This document shows positions 23,212-32,182 of a stretch of 54,197 nucleotides of DNA, piece after piece. This DNA is from Candidatus Solibacter sp. (GTDB lineage Bacteria; Acidobacteriota; Terriglobia; Bryobacterales; Bryobacteraceae), in assembly GCA_013822245.1 (NCBI GenBank), contig PNKE01000067.1, positions 1-54,197 on the forward strand. Reading direction: 5' to 3'. The notes under the pieces were generated by a model. That model was not told the origin of the DNA and searched no databases. It saw nothing but the letters and a program-made list of their open reading frames with translations. The position numbers and the translations under genes were made by a program. How positions within the stretch are numbered: the stretch's first letter is position 1; every line of letters begins with the position of its first letter.

Positions 23212-24945
23212 ATGCGGCAGAGAGTAATTCCGCTACTGGCGCCGGTGACCAAGCGCCAATCGAGTGGGAACGACCACCACGAGACTAAAGCACGTGGACT
23301 GGCCGTACTCAACTCGCCGCTGTTGAACAAGGGGATGGCCTTCACGGCGGAAGAACGAAAGGCGCTGGGTCTCACAGGACTTCTACCTCCTGACATCAGC
23401 ACGCTGGAGGCGCAGGTCAAGCGCGCCTATGTCCAGTACGAGCGGCTGCCGGACAAGTTGAGCAAGAACATCTACCTGACCGCTCTGCACGACCGCAACC
23501 AGGTGTTGTTTTACCGGCTGTTTACAGAACACCTGCCCGAGATGATCCCCATCGTCAACGATCGGACCGTGGGCCTGGCGATCGAACACTACCATCACGA
23601 ATGCCGGCGTCCGCGGGGCGTGTATCTCTCGATCGACCATGCAGGAGCGATCGAGGAGGCGTTTTCCAACCTTGGCGCGGCCAGCGGCGATGTCGACCTG
23701 ATTCTGGCGACCGACGCCGAACAGATCCTGGGTATCGGCGATTGGGGCATAGGCGGCATCGAGGTCTCGATCGGCAAACTGGCGATCTACACAGCGGCAG
23801 GAGGCATCGACCCCACCCGTGTGATCCCTGTGATGCTTGATGTCGGCACCGACCGGGAAAGCCTCCTCAGCGATCCGATGTATGTCGGAAACCGGCACCC
23901 TCGAATCCGCGGCGAGGCATATGACGCCTTCATAGACGCCTATGTCACGGCCGTGACCAAGCTGTTTCCCCATGCACTGCTTCAGTGGGAGGACTTTGCT
24001 CCGGGCAACGGACGCCGCATCCTCGAAAAATACCGGGGCCGGATCTGCACCTTCAACGACGACATGCAGGGCACGGGCGCAATCACACTTGCGGCGACGA
24101 TATCGGCCGTGCGCGTCTGCGGGACACCGCTGCGCAGCCAGCGCGTGGTCATCTTCGGAGCGGGTACGGCGGGTATCGGAGTCGCGGACCAGCTTCGTGA
24201 CGCCATGGTGCGAGAGGGTAGCTCCAGAGAGGAAGCCACCAGCCGCTTCTGGTGCGTGGACCGTCAAGGACTGCTCACTATCGGCATGGGCGGCGGTCTG
24301 CGCGACTATCAGGTAACGTACGCCCGCCCGCCCACCGAAAGCAAAGGCTGGCGGCACGACGGGGATGGCGGCGTGGGCTTGGCCGAGGTGGTGCGGCGTG
24401 TGGGACCGACAATGCTGATCGGCGCGTCGTCAGCCGCTGGCAGTTTCACGGAAGAGATCGTCAGGGAGATGGCGGCGCACACCGAACGTCCGATTATCTT
24501 CGCGCTCTCCGATCCGCGGACGAGGTCGGAGGCGAATCCGTCCGATCTCATTGCTTGGACGGACGGGCGAGCGCTGGTCGCCACCGGAAGCCCGTTCGCG
24601 CCGGTCACTTTCAAGGGGATGACGTACGTCATCGCGCAGGTGAACAACGCCATGCTGTACCCGGGTCTCGCTCTGGGGGCTATCGTCTCGCGAGCCAGCC
24701 GGATCAGTGACGGCATGTTCGCGGCCGCCGCAAGCGCCGTTTCCAGCATGGTCACTGTGCGCCAGCCCGGATCGTCGCTGCTCCCGCATGTCGACGATCT
24801 GCGCAGCGTGTCGCTGACGGTCGCGGTCGCGGTCGCCGAGACCGCCGATGCGGAGGGCTTGGCTGGAATCAAATTTGACGACATCGTTCAACAGGTCCAG
24901 GACGCGATGTGGCACCCGGAGTACCGCACGATCCTGGCGTCCTGA
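23212..24945 (+). CDS. NAD(P)-dependent malic enzyme
   Basis: 577 aa, in the range of the large (SfcA/eukaryotic-like) malic enzymes. It decarboxylates malate to pyruvate. Seen are LNKGMAFTAEERKALGL, YERLPDKLSKNIYL, the malate-binding ILGIGDWGIGGIEVSIGKL with its catalytic Lys, FNDDMQGTGA, the dinucleotide fold VVIFGAGTAGIGVAD, and WTDGRALVATGSPF. The metal-site segment ALSDPRTRSEANPSDLI matches, with small changes from the common SNPTxxxE form. It supplies pyruvate and reducing power. Why it lies in a stress and surface-protein cluster is not clear. Confidence 0.92.
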   Translation: MRQRVIPLLAPVTKRQSSGNDHHETKARGLAVLNSPLLNKGMAFTAEERKALGLTGLLPPDISTLEAQVKRAYVQYERLPDKLSKNIYLTALHDRNQVLFYRLFTEHLPEMIPIVNDRTVGLAIEHYHHECRRPRGVYLSIDHAGAIEEAFSNLGAASGDVDLILATDAEQILGIGDWGIGGIEVSIGKLAIYTAAGGIDPTRVIPVMLDVGTDRESLLSDPMYVGNRHPRIRGEAYDAFIDAYVTAVTKLFPHALLQWEDFAPGNGRRILEKYRGRICTFNDDMQGTGAITLAATISAVRVCGTPLRSQRVVIFGAGTAGIGVADQLRDAMVREGSSREEATSRFWCVDRQGLLTIGMGGGLRDYQVTYARPPTESKGWRHDGDGGVGLAEVVRRVGPTMLIGASSAAGSFTEEIVREMAAHTERPIIFALSDPRTRSEANPSDLIAWTDGRALVATGSPFAPVTFKGMTYVIAQVNNAMLYPGLALGAIVSRASRISDGMFAAAASAVSSMVTVRQPGSSLLPHVDDLRSVSLTVAVAVAETADAEGLAGIKFDDIVQQVQDAMWHPEYRTILAS

Positions 24946-24973
24946 CAAGGGCGATTGAAGGGAGAAAGAGAAC

Positions 24974-25183
24974 ATGAAACTGCTTTTCTGGCTTGGCTTG
25001 GTGGTGCTGGCTCTCGGCCTGGCCTCATTCGTGATCGCGATTCCGAGCACTGAGAGGCAAGGCATCAAGGCCGGCGGTCTATCCGTGGGCGTTGAAACGC
25101 AGAGTTCGGAGAAAGTTTCGCCCGTCATCAGCGGGGTGATGCTGCTGGTTGGCGCCGGTCTGATGATCGCTGGGAAACGGTGA
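24974..25183 (+). CDS. Small membrane protein, unknown
   Basis: 69 aa, with GGGAGAAAGAG upstream. Two hydrophobic helices (residues 3-23 and ~50-66) flank a polar segment with GIKAGGLSVGVETQSSEKVS. The N-terminus is inside by charge and the end is RxxKR-like (IAGKR). It overlaps the next gene's possible GTG start (25180). No named family; small two-helix membrane proteins recur in this cluster. Confidence 0.65.
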   Translation: MKLLFWLGLVVLALGLASFVIAIPSTERQGIKAGGLSVGVETQSSEKVSPVISGVMLLVGAGLMIAGKR

Positions 25184-25188
25184 GCCTG

Positions 25189-25653
25189 ATGCTCGGGAGA
25201 TTGCTGCCAGCACTGTTCGTTGCGGGTTTCGCTCTTGCAACCGCGACGGCTGTCGAGTTCGCCGGTGGCGGCCACGGCGACAGAGGCAAACAGGGCAAGG
25301 CTGGCGGGAGAAGCGCGTCCGGCCGCGCGGCTGCACCGGTGTTTGGCTCTCGCGACCGGGTCATCATCAGTGACTATTACAGAACCCGGCGCTCCACTCT
25401 CCCTCCTGGGCTGGCGAAGCGCAACGGTCAACTGCCGCCCGGCCTTGAGCGGCAACTCGATAGAAATGGTACGCTTCCACCAGGGCTACAGAAGCGCATC
25501 GAAGTCTTCCCAAAGGAGTTGAGCCGGCAACTGCCGCCTTTGCCCTACGGCTATGTCCGCGGCTTGATAGGCGGTTCCGCTGTTGTGGTTAACCAGCGGA
25601 CAGGCGCGATCGTGGACGTCATCCAAAACCTGCTCATCCACCCAGGCAAGTAG
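25189..25653 (+). CDS. Secreted protein with LPPGL repeats
   Basis: 154 aa from the ATG at 25189; a GTG at 25180 overlaps the preceding stop and is equally in frame. A signal peptide ends near TATA. The mature part is basic, with DRVIISDYYRTRRSTLPPGL and three LPPGL units spaced by 12-16 residues. It ends in a small domain (LPYGYVRGLIGGSAVVVNQR, TGAIVDVI) like those labelled RcnB/anti-virulence-type in proteobacteria. The family is periplasmic and of unknown function. Its place between the small membrane protein and the VWFA gene suggests an envelope role. Confidence 0.65.
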   Translation: MLGRLLPALFVAGFALATATAVEFAGGGHGDRGKQGKAGGRSASGRAAAPVFGSRDRVIISDYYRTRRSTLPPGLAKRNGQLPPGLERQLDRNGTLPPGLQKRIEVFPKELSRQLPPLPYGYVRGLIGGSAVVVNQRTGAIVDVIQNLLIHPGK

Positions 25654-25710
25654 TCCTGTCACTTGCTCAGAGGCAAGCCGGTGGGAGGTTCATTCAGAAA
25701 GAAGGTTGCT

Positions 25711-26709
25711 GTGGTTCGGACACGAGCGCGGAGCCAACTGGGCAACGTCCCGAAGGCGCTCACCTTCGCCGTCTTTCTGTCTATGACGCCCGGTGGCGGC
25801 GCCCAACTCCCGGAACAGCCGCCGAGCAGCACTGAGGACTCAGAATCACTCCGATTCACTGTGAACATTGATCTGGTGTTGTTGCACGCCACGGTGCGGG
25901 ATCGGGAGGGCCTCTTCGTGTCCGACCTGCGAGAGCAGGATTTTCAGGTCTACGAAGACGGTGTGCGGCAACGCATTCGCCTTTTCAAGCGCGAAGATAC
26001 ACCCGTCACGGTGGGGCTAGTGATCGACCACAGCGGCAGTATGCGCCCGAAACTGAAAGACGTGATCGCAGCTGCACGGACTTTCGCGCAGGCCAGCAAT
26101 CCGCACGACGAAATGTTCATCGTCAACTTCAACGAGTTCGTGACCCTCGGTTTGCCCATCGCGACCCCATTCACGAATGATCCCAATGAGCTCGAGCGCG
26201 CAATCTCCAAGACCCCTGCCGACGGCCAGACGGCCTTGTACGACGCAATCGGAGTGGCCCTAAACGGTTTGCAGCGGGGGCGGCGGGAAAAGAAGGTACT
26301 GATCGTCCTCAGCGATGGCGGGGACAACGCAAGCGTGCGCACCATGGAACAGGTCCTCAGGATGGCCGGACAATCGAGCGCCATCATCTACACCGTGGGC
26401 ACCTTCGATGTCGAGGATGAAGACGCCAATCCGCGAGTGCTCAAACGCCTCGCGCGGACAACCGGCGGCGAGGCCTTTTTCCCGGCACACCCCGAGGCGG
26501 TTGTGGAGATTTGCGGACGCATCGCCCACGACATCCGCAATCAATACATCATCGGATATGTCTCCACCAACCCGGCGCGGAACGGCACTTACCGGGCAAT
26601 GCGGGTTGTGGCCAAAGCGCCGCGCCACGGCAAACTCAGTGTGCGCACCCGTGCCGGCTACATCGCTGGTGGCGACTCGGCGCCGGCTACAGGCGGCGGG
26701 GCCAGATGA
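25711..26709 (+). CDS. Secreted VWFA protein, acidobacterial type
   Basis: 332 aa from the GTG at 25711 (GAAGG 5 nt upstream); in-frame TTG at 25663 and GTG at 25681 are alternatives. A signal-like N-terminus is followed by a beta domain (INIDLVLLHATVRDREGLFV, LREQDFQVYEDGVRQRI). The von Willebrand A fold comes next, with intact metal site DHSGSM, T in GQTALYDAI and D in LSDGGDN. This layout is the VWFA-related domain described from acidobacteria. It may act as an adhesin or assembly factor. No LPxTG end is present. Its stop overlaps the sortase start by 4 nt. Confidence 0.85.
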   Translation: MVRTRARSQLGNVPKALTFAVFLSMTPGGGAQLPEQPPSSTEDSESLRFTVNIDLVLLHATVRDREGLFVSDLREQDFQVYEDGVRQRIRLFKREDTPVTVGLVIDHSGSMRPKLKDVIAAARTFAQASNPHDEMFIVNFNEFVTLGLPIATPFTNDPNELERAISKTPADGQTALYDAIGVALNGLQRGRREKKVLIVLSDGGDNASVRTMEQVLRMAGQSSAIIYTVGTFDVEDEDANPRVLKRLARTTGGEAFFPAHPEAVVEICGRIAHDIRNQYIIGYVSTNPARNGTYRAMRVVAKAPRHGKLSVRTRAGYIAGGDSAPATGGGAR

Positions 26710-27347
26710 AGCTCCTGGTTACAAGAGAGAGCGTGAGACGTCTCCTGCGGTGGACGCAGCGGATTCTGCTTGCCTCCGCCGTCTTGGCGCTGAGCTATTG
26801 TGGGGTGGTCCTGGTGGATACCTGGATCTTTCAGAGGCAGGCGAGCGCCGAGTTCGAACGGCAGTTGGATGTTGAACGCGCGGCTCGCGACGACGCGTCA
26901 CGGAGCGCGAAATCCGACGCGGCTGTGGCCCCGCCCGCGATTGCTCCGGACGGCCTGATTGGCCGCATTGAGATAGAGCGCATAGGACTATCCGCGGTCA
27001 TCTTCGAAGGAATCGACAAAGCTACTCTGCGGCACGCTGTCGGCCATATCCCCAGCACGGCGCTGCCCGGACATCCGGGCAACACGGGCCTTTCCGCGCA
27101 TCGCGACTCCTTCTTCCGGCCTCTGCGAAACATCCAGCGGAGCGACATCATCGCTGTCACCACATTGCGCGGTGCATTCCGATACCGCGTCGTGTCTACC
27201 CGAGTGGTGGCGCCAACAGAGGTTTCGGTGCTGGATCCGAGCAAAACAGAAGTCCTGACCCTGGTCACCTGCCATCCCTTCTACTTCGTTGGCTCCGCGC
27301 CCAACCGGTTCATTGTCCGCGCCGAAAGGATTGCAGATCGCTCATGA
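26706..27347 (+). CDS. Class D-like sortase
   Basis: 213 aa. One N-terminal membrane helix (~20-37) and an outward catalytic domain from ~80. Catalytic residues are all visible: H132 in LSAHRDSFFRPL, C189 in LVTCHPF and R201 in PNRFIV. The TLVTCxPFYFVGxAPxRF form is typical of class D sortases from Gram-negative bacteria. It should cleave LPxTA-type signals; the LPETA protein at 22372 is the obvious candidate substrate. ATGA overlaps on both sides couple it to the VWFA gene and to the glycosyltransferase gene. Confidence 0.9.
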   Translation: MKLLVTRESVRRLLRWTQRILLASAVLALSYCGVVLVDTWIFQRQASAEFERQLDVERAARDDASRSAKSDAAVAPPAIAPDGLIGRIEIERIGLSAVIFEGIDKATLRHAVGHIPSTALPGHPGNTGLSAHRDSFFRPLRNIQRSDIIAVTTLRGAFRYRVVSTRVVAPTEVSVLDPSKTEVLTLVTCHPFYFVGSAPNRFIVRAERIADRS

Positions 27348-29632
27348 AGGAAACTTCGAAAGTCCGCAAGATTGCCTTTGTGGGAGACCACCTGCCACGC
27401 AAGTGCGGTATAGCCACATTTACGTCCGACCTCCTGGCCGCCGTGGCCGACGCGTATCCAAAGAGCCGGTGCCTTGCGGTGTCGGTCAACGACATCGAGG
27501 GCGGCTACGAGTACCCGGAAGTAGTTCGCTTCGAGATTGGTGAGCAGGATCTATCATCCTACCTGCGCGCCGCGGACTTCCTGAACATCAGCGATGTCGA
27601 TATCGTCTGCCTGCAACACGAGTTCGGCATCTTCGGCGGACCCGCCGGCGGCCACATTCTGGCTCTCCTCCGCGAATTGAAAATGCCCGTTGTCACCACG
27701 CTGCACACTGTCCTTCGCGAACCCAGAGCGGACCAGCGGCGCGTGATGGAGGGTCTGATCTCGCTTTCCACCCGGCTCGTGGTCATGACCGATCGCGGGC
27801 GGGACATGCTTCAGGAAATCTACCGTGCGCCCTCAGCCAAGATCGACCTGATCCAACATGGCATTCCCGACGTCGGGTTTGTCGATCCGACTTACTTCAA
27901 GGATCAGTTCGGAGTTGAAGGCAAGGTTGTGCTGCTCACTTTTGGGCTGCTCTCTCCGAACAAGGGGATTGAACAGGTGCTCAATGCCCTGCCGCAGATC
28001 GTGGCGGAGTTTCCCGAAGTGGTGTACATCGTCCTGGGCGCCACGCATCCAAACGAATTGCGTGAGCATGGCGAGGCATACCGGTTGAGCCTCGAAATCC
28101 TGGCCAAGAAGCGAAGGGTCGACAGACACGTCATCTTCTACAACCAGTTCGTCGAAATCGAGAACCTGATGGAGTTTCTTGGCGCCGCGGATCTCTACAT
28201 CACCCCATACCTCCACGAGGCACAGATCACGTCCGGTGCACTGGCCTATGCCTTTGGCGCCGGGAAGGCCGTGGTCTCCACTCCTTACTGGCACGCGGCG
28301 GAACTATTGGCGGAGGACCGTGGCGTGCTGGTGCCGTTCAGGGATTCCGAGGCCATGGCGCGCGAAGTGATCGCGCTGCTCCGTGACGACACTCGCCGCC
28401 ATGCAATGAGAAAGAATGCCTATCGGATTGGACGTGACATGGTGTGGAGCAACGTCGCTCAACAATACATGGGTTCGTTCGAGTCGTCTCGGCTGGAAGG
28501 AGCAGCACAGTCCAGGAAGTCGCTTGCCACCAAAACGCTGGACAAAAAGCCGCGCGAACTCCCTGAACTCAAGTTGAGTCACCTCTCCCGAATGACGGAT
28601 TCGACAGGTGTCTTCCAGCACGCCGTCTTCAGCGCGCCGAACTTCTCTGAAGGCTATTGCACTGACGACAACGCGCGCGCCCTGCTCCTCTCGGTGCTAC
28701 TCGGTGAATTGAAGGAGGATCAGGAAGGCATGCGCACGTTGGCGACCACGTGTATGGCATTCCTCCATCATGCGTTCGATCCCGAGACGAAGCGCTTCCA
28801 TAACCATATGAGCTTTGACCGGCGCTGGCTGGATCGTCACGGATCCGAAGACTGTCAGGGCAGGGCGCTTTGGGCCCTGGGTGCGTGCGTGGGGCGATCT
28901 CCTTTCCGAAGCTTCCAGATGATGGCCGGACAACTTTTCGCCCAGGCATTACAGCCGGTCACTGAATTCACTTCGCCGCGATCCTGGGCGTTCGTCCTGA
29001 TCGGAATCCACGAATACCTGCGGCGGCTGAGCGGCGACAGCCTGGTGAACCAGACCCGCGACACTCTCACCAGCCGGCTGATGGGCCTCTTTGACGCGCA
29101 CGCCAAGCCGGATTGGTGTTGGTTTGAAGACGAACTTTCGTACGACAACGCGAAGCTCGCCGAGGCCCTGATTCTGAGCGGGCAAGCCACCGGGCAAGCA
29201 GCCGTGTTCGAGCGCGGGCTTGAGACGCTGCGGTGGCTGCTGGCGGTGCAGACATCCGAGAAGGACTACTTCCGTCCGATTGGCAGCAACGGTTTCTATC
29301 ACCAGGGAGGCGCACGGGCAGACTTCGACCAGCAGCCCATCGAGGCGCAGGCGACCGTCTCGGCTTGCCTGGAAGCCTATCGCGCCACCTCGGATGTCTG
29401 GTGGTTTGAGCAGGCGCAACACGCTTTCGACTGGTTCCTCGGATGGAACGACCTCGGCCTGGAACTCTATCAGCCCGAGACAGGCGGTTGCGGCGATGGT
29501 CTGCATGTGGACCGGGTTAACGAAAACCAGGGAGCGGAATCCACGTTGGCGTTCCTGTTGTCGCTGGCGGAGATGCGCCTGGCTCAGGACATGGTGACGA
29601 GTTTCAGGGCACCGGTCACCATTGTCAGATAG
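27344..29632 (+). CDS. GT4 glycosyltransferase fused to an alpha/alpha-toroid domain
   Basis: 762 aa. Residues ~8-385 are a GT-B glycosyltransferase of family 4: KIAFVGDHLPRKCGIATFTS, then LQHEFGIFGGPAGG, LLTFGLLSPNKGIEQVLNAL and EAQITSGALAYAFGAGKAVV. Residues ~410-755 form a helical toroid-like domain (EGYCTDDNARALLLSVLL, GRALWALGACVG, WFEDELSYDNAKLAEALI), as in enzymes acting on mannosides or glucosides. The second half may hydrolyse, phosphorolyse or bind the product. Its ATG overlaps the sortase stop. A GH130 gene and another GT4/GH130 pair follow, which points to a mannoside pathway. Confidence 0.85.
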   Translation: MKETSKVRKIAFVGDHLPRKCGIATFTSDLLAAVADAYPKSRCLAVSVNDIEGGYEYPEVVRFEIGEQDLSSYLRAADFLNISDVDIVCLQHEFGIFGGPAGGHILALLRELKMPVVTTLHTVLREPRADQRRVMEGLISLSTRLVVMTDRGRDMLQEIYRAPSAKIDLIQHGIPDVGFVDPTYFKDQFGVEGKVVLLTFGLLSPNKGIEQVLNALPQIVAEFPEVVYIVLGATHPNELREHGEAYRLSLEILAKKRRVDRHVIFYNQFVEIENLMEFLGAADLYITPYLHEAQITSGALAYAFGAGKAVVSTPYWHAAELLAEDRGVLVPFRDSEAMAREVIALLRDDTRRHAMRKNAYRIGRDMVWSNVAQQYMGSFESSRLEGAAQSRKSLATKTLDKKPRELPELKLSHLSRMTDSTGVFQHAVFSAPNFSEGYCTDDNARALLLSVLLGELKEDQEGMRTLATTCMAFLHHAFDPETKRFHNHMSFDRRWLDRHGSEDCQGRALWALGACVGRSPFRSFQMMAGQLFAQALQPVTEFTSPRSWAFVLIGIHEYLRRLSGDSLVNQTRDTLTSRLMGLFDAHAKPDWCWFEDELSYDNAKLAEALILSGQATGQAAVFERGLETLRWLLAVQTSEKDYFRPIGSNGFYHQGGARADFDQQPIEAQATVSACLEAYRATSDVWWFEQAQHAFDWFLGWNDLGLELYQPETGGCGDGLHVDRVNENQGAESTLAFLLSLAEMRLAQDMVTSFRAPVTIVR

Positions 29633-29669
29633 TGGCCGGCGCCCTGCTTGTTTCTTGAATCGCCATCAC

Positions 29670-31133
29670 ATGAAATCAAAATCAATTCGTATCCGTCGAA
29701 TGGCCACGATCCTCAGCCCGGATCAGTCGCGGGTTCTGCTGCGGCCCTTCAATCCAGGTGACGACGAACGCGTCGCTGGGATCATCGCCAGGATCATGTC
29801 ACTCCCGGAAGACGAGCTCGGTCCGCTCCTTAGCGGACTTTGCTCTGAGTTCTCCAGCAGGCACGACCAGGTCCGCAACCGCGCCCTGGAACGCTTCGAA
29901 CAAGTCCGGGAACTGGTTCCAGCGGACGTGGAAGTGTCCGAGCAGAGACGCCTCCTGATCGGCGCCTATTTCCTGGCTGAATACTCCCTGGAATCCGCCG
30001 CTCTGTTCAATCCGTCCATCGTCCCGCATCCCGATCAAACCGGTCTCGACCGAGGCGCTTTGCGGTTCATTCTCAGCCTGCGCGCGACCGGCGAAGGGCA
30101 CGTCTCCTCAATTACTTTTCGAACCGGCATCATCCATCGCGACCACCGGATCGAGGTAACGCCCCCCACCGGTTTCCTCACCGAGCCAAGGCAGGTCCCA
30201 AATCCTTTCTATGACAAAGCGCTGTTCGGCCGTAAACTCTTGGAACTGGGACTGGCCGGCGATTTCAAGCGCCGGGTGATGGATAGTCTTGGGCACTCGT
30301 TCTCACTGGATGAGCTTCGCGCCTCGCTCAAGGCCGAGCAATTCAGATTGCCCGACGGCATCACGCAAGAGACCCATGAAGAGGCCCAGGCGATCTGGAT
30401 GCTTGCCCGATCCAACTACGAGGTCCAGTTCCAACCGGAACAGCAGATCTCCGAGCGCATCATCTTTCCCGCCACGCCCTCTCAACGCAACGGCATCGAA
30501 GATGCCCGATTCGTTCGCTTCGTGGACGATGACGGCGCCCACACCTACTACGCCACCTTCACCGCGTACGATGGCAAAGTCGTGGTGCCGGAGCTCGTCG
30601 AGACTTCCGACTTTCTCCTCTTCCGGTTCATCACGCTGAATGGCCCGGCAGCCAGAAATAAGGGTATGGCGCTGTTTCCCAGGAAGATCGATGGCCAGTA
30701 TGCGATGCTCTCCCGCCAGGACAACGAGAACATCTTCCTGATGCGCTCCGACAACATTCACTTCTGGAATCAGCACAGCCTGCTGCTCGAACCGGCCTTC
30801 CCGTGGGAACTGGTCCAGCTCGGCAATTGTGGCTCGCCCATCGAGACCGATGCGGGTTGGCTCGTCCTCAGCCACGGCGTCGGCCCCATGAGAAGGTACT
30901 GCATCGGAGCCTTTCTCCTGGATCGCGATGATCCTGCAAAGGTGATCGGGCGTCTTCGCGAACCCCTGATCAGGCCGAACGCCAGCGAGCGGGAAGGCTA
31001 TGTCCCCAATGTCGTCTACACCTGTGGCGCTCTCCTGCACGGCCGCACGCTCATCATCCCCTATGGCCTCGCGGATCACGCCACCGGTTTCGCCACCGTT
31101 CCTGTCGCCGATGTGCTGGGCGCGATGAGCTAG
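29670..31133 (+). CDS. GH130 family mannoside phosphorylase/hydrolase
   Basis: 487 aa from the ATG at 29670 (ATG at 29700 is also possible; neither has a strong ribosome-binding site). Residues ~200-487 form the five-bladed propeller of GH130. The catalytic Asp lies in GIEDARF at ~277, and there are YYATFTAYDGKVVVPELVET, LSRQDNENIFLM and GNCGSPIETDAGWLVLSHGVG. The N-terminal ~190 residues are helical and recur in the longer GH130 subgroup. GH130 enzymes act on beta-mannosides, mostly by phosphorolysis. Substrate cannot be told from sequence. Next to a GT4-fusion gene. Confidence 0.85.
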   Translation: MKSKSIRIRRMATILSPDQSRVLLRPFNPGDDERVAGIIARIMSLPEDELGPLLSGLCSEFSSRHDQVRNRALERFEQVRELVPADVEVSEQRRLLIGAYFLAEYSLESAALFNPSIVPHPDQTGLDRGALRFILSLRATGEGHVSSITFRTGIIHRDHRIEVTPPTGFLTEPRQVPNPFYDKALFGRKLLELGLAGDFKRRVMDSLGHSFSLDELRASLKAEQFRLPDGITQETHEEAQAIWMLARSNYEVQFQPEQQISERIIFPATPSQRNGIEDARFVRFVDDDGAHTYYATFTAYDGKVVVPELVETSDFLLFRFITLNGPAARNKGMALFPRKIDGQYAMLSRQDNENIFLMRSDNIHFWNQHSLLLEPAFPWELVQLGNCGSPIETDAGWLVLSHGVGPMRRYCIGAFLLDRDDPAKVIGRLREPLIRPNASEREGYVPNVVYTCGALLHGRTLIIPYGLADHATGFATVPVADVLGAMS

Positions 31134-31144
31134 GGGCCCCCGCC

Positions 31145-32182
31145 ATGACCATCACCGGCAAGAGAATCGCCGTCCTGTCGCCCATAGCCTGGCGGACTCC
31201 TCCCAGGCAATATGGCGCTTGGGAAACCGTGGCCGGCAACATCACCGAAGGACTCGTCACCCGTGGCTGGGATGTCACGTTGTTCGCCACCCGCGATTCC
31301 GTTACCCGCGCCCGCCTGCATGCTGTCGTCGACAGAGGATATGAGGAAGATCAGGACATCGATCCGAAAGTCGCCGAGTCTCTGCACATCTCAGAGGCGT
31401 TCGAGCATGCCGCGGAATTCGACCTGATCCATAGCCACTACGACTTCATGGCCCTGGCCTACAGCCGCCTGGTGAAGACCCCTGTACTCACCACCATCCA
31501 CGGCTTCTCATCGCCCAGGATCATGCCCGTCTACGAAAAGTACCGTGACGGCTACTTCGTCTCCATTAGCGACTCCGACCGCGCCCCAGGCCTCAACTAC
31601 CTCGCCACCGTTTACAACGGAATCGACCTCTCGCTCTACCCGCCCCAGCAATCTCACGGCGGCAGCCTCATCTTCCTCGGCCGCATCCACCCCGACAAGG
31701 GCGTCCACCTGGCCATCGAGGTGGCACAGCTCAGCGGGGTGCCGCTGATCATCGCCGGAATCGTCCAGGACCGGGATTACTTCCGGCGGCAGGTGGAGCC
31801 GCACCTGAATGAATCGATCCGTTACATCGGCCCGGTCGATGTAGCCGGCAAGAACGCGCTCTTCACCCAAGCCCGGGCACTGCTGCATCTGAACACCATC
31901 CGCGAACGGTTCGGACTCGTCCTCGCCGAGGCCAATGCCGCCGGCGTGCCCGTGATCGCAATGGACCTTGGCTCGTGCCGCGAAGTGATCGAGGACGGGC
32001 AAACGGGATTCCTCGTCAACAGCGTCCACGATGCGGTGCAGGCCCTGCAGCGCCTTGCGGAGATCGATCGCAATGCATGCCGCCAGCGGGTTCAGCAGCG
32101 CTTTTCAATCGAAACCATGGTGACCGCTTACGAGCGCGTCTACCAGACGATCTTTGATCTGGAGGCAACGAAACGATCATGA
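31145..32182 (+). CDS. GT4 glycosyltransferase
   Basis: 345 aa, GT-B fold. The N-terminal half has IAVLSPIAWRTPPRQYGAWE (acceptor loop) and DLIHSHYDFMALAYSRL. The C-terminal half has VYNGIDLSLYPP, LIFLGRIHPDKGVHLAIEVA and the E-x7-E motif in ERFGLVLAEANAAGVPVIA. The family uses NDP-sugars such as GDP-mannose or UDP-glucose. It lies 11 nt after the first GH130 gene and overlaps the next GH130 gene by ATGA, so synthesis and phosphorolysis genes are tightly paired. Confidence 0.9.
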   Translation: MTITGKRIAVLSPIAWRTPPRQYGAWETVAGNITEGLVTRGWDVTLFATRDSVTRARLHAVVDRGYEEDQDIDPKVAESLHISEAFEHAAEFDLIHSHYDFMALAYSRLVKTPVLTTIHGFSSPRIMPVYEKYRDGYFVSISDSDRAPGLNYLATVYNGIDLSLYPPQQSHGGSLIFLGRIHPDKGVHLAIEVAQLSGVPLIIAGIVQDRDYFRRQVEPHLNESIRYIGPVDVAGKNALFTQARALLHLNTIRERFGLVLAEANAAGVPVIAMDLGSCREVIEDGQTGFLVNSVHDAVQALQRLAEIDRNACRQRVQQRFSIETMVTAYERVYQTIFDLEATKRS

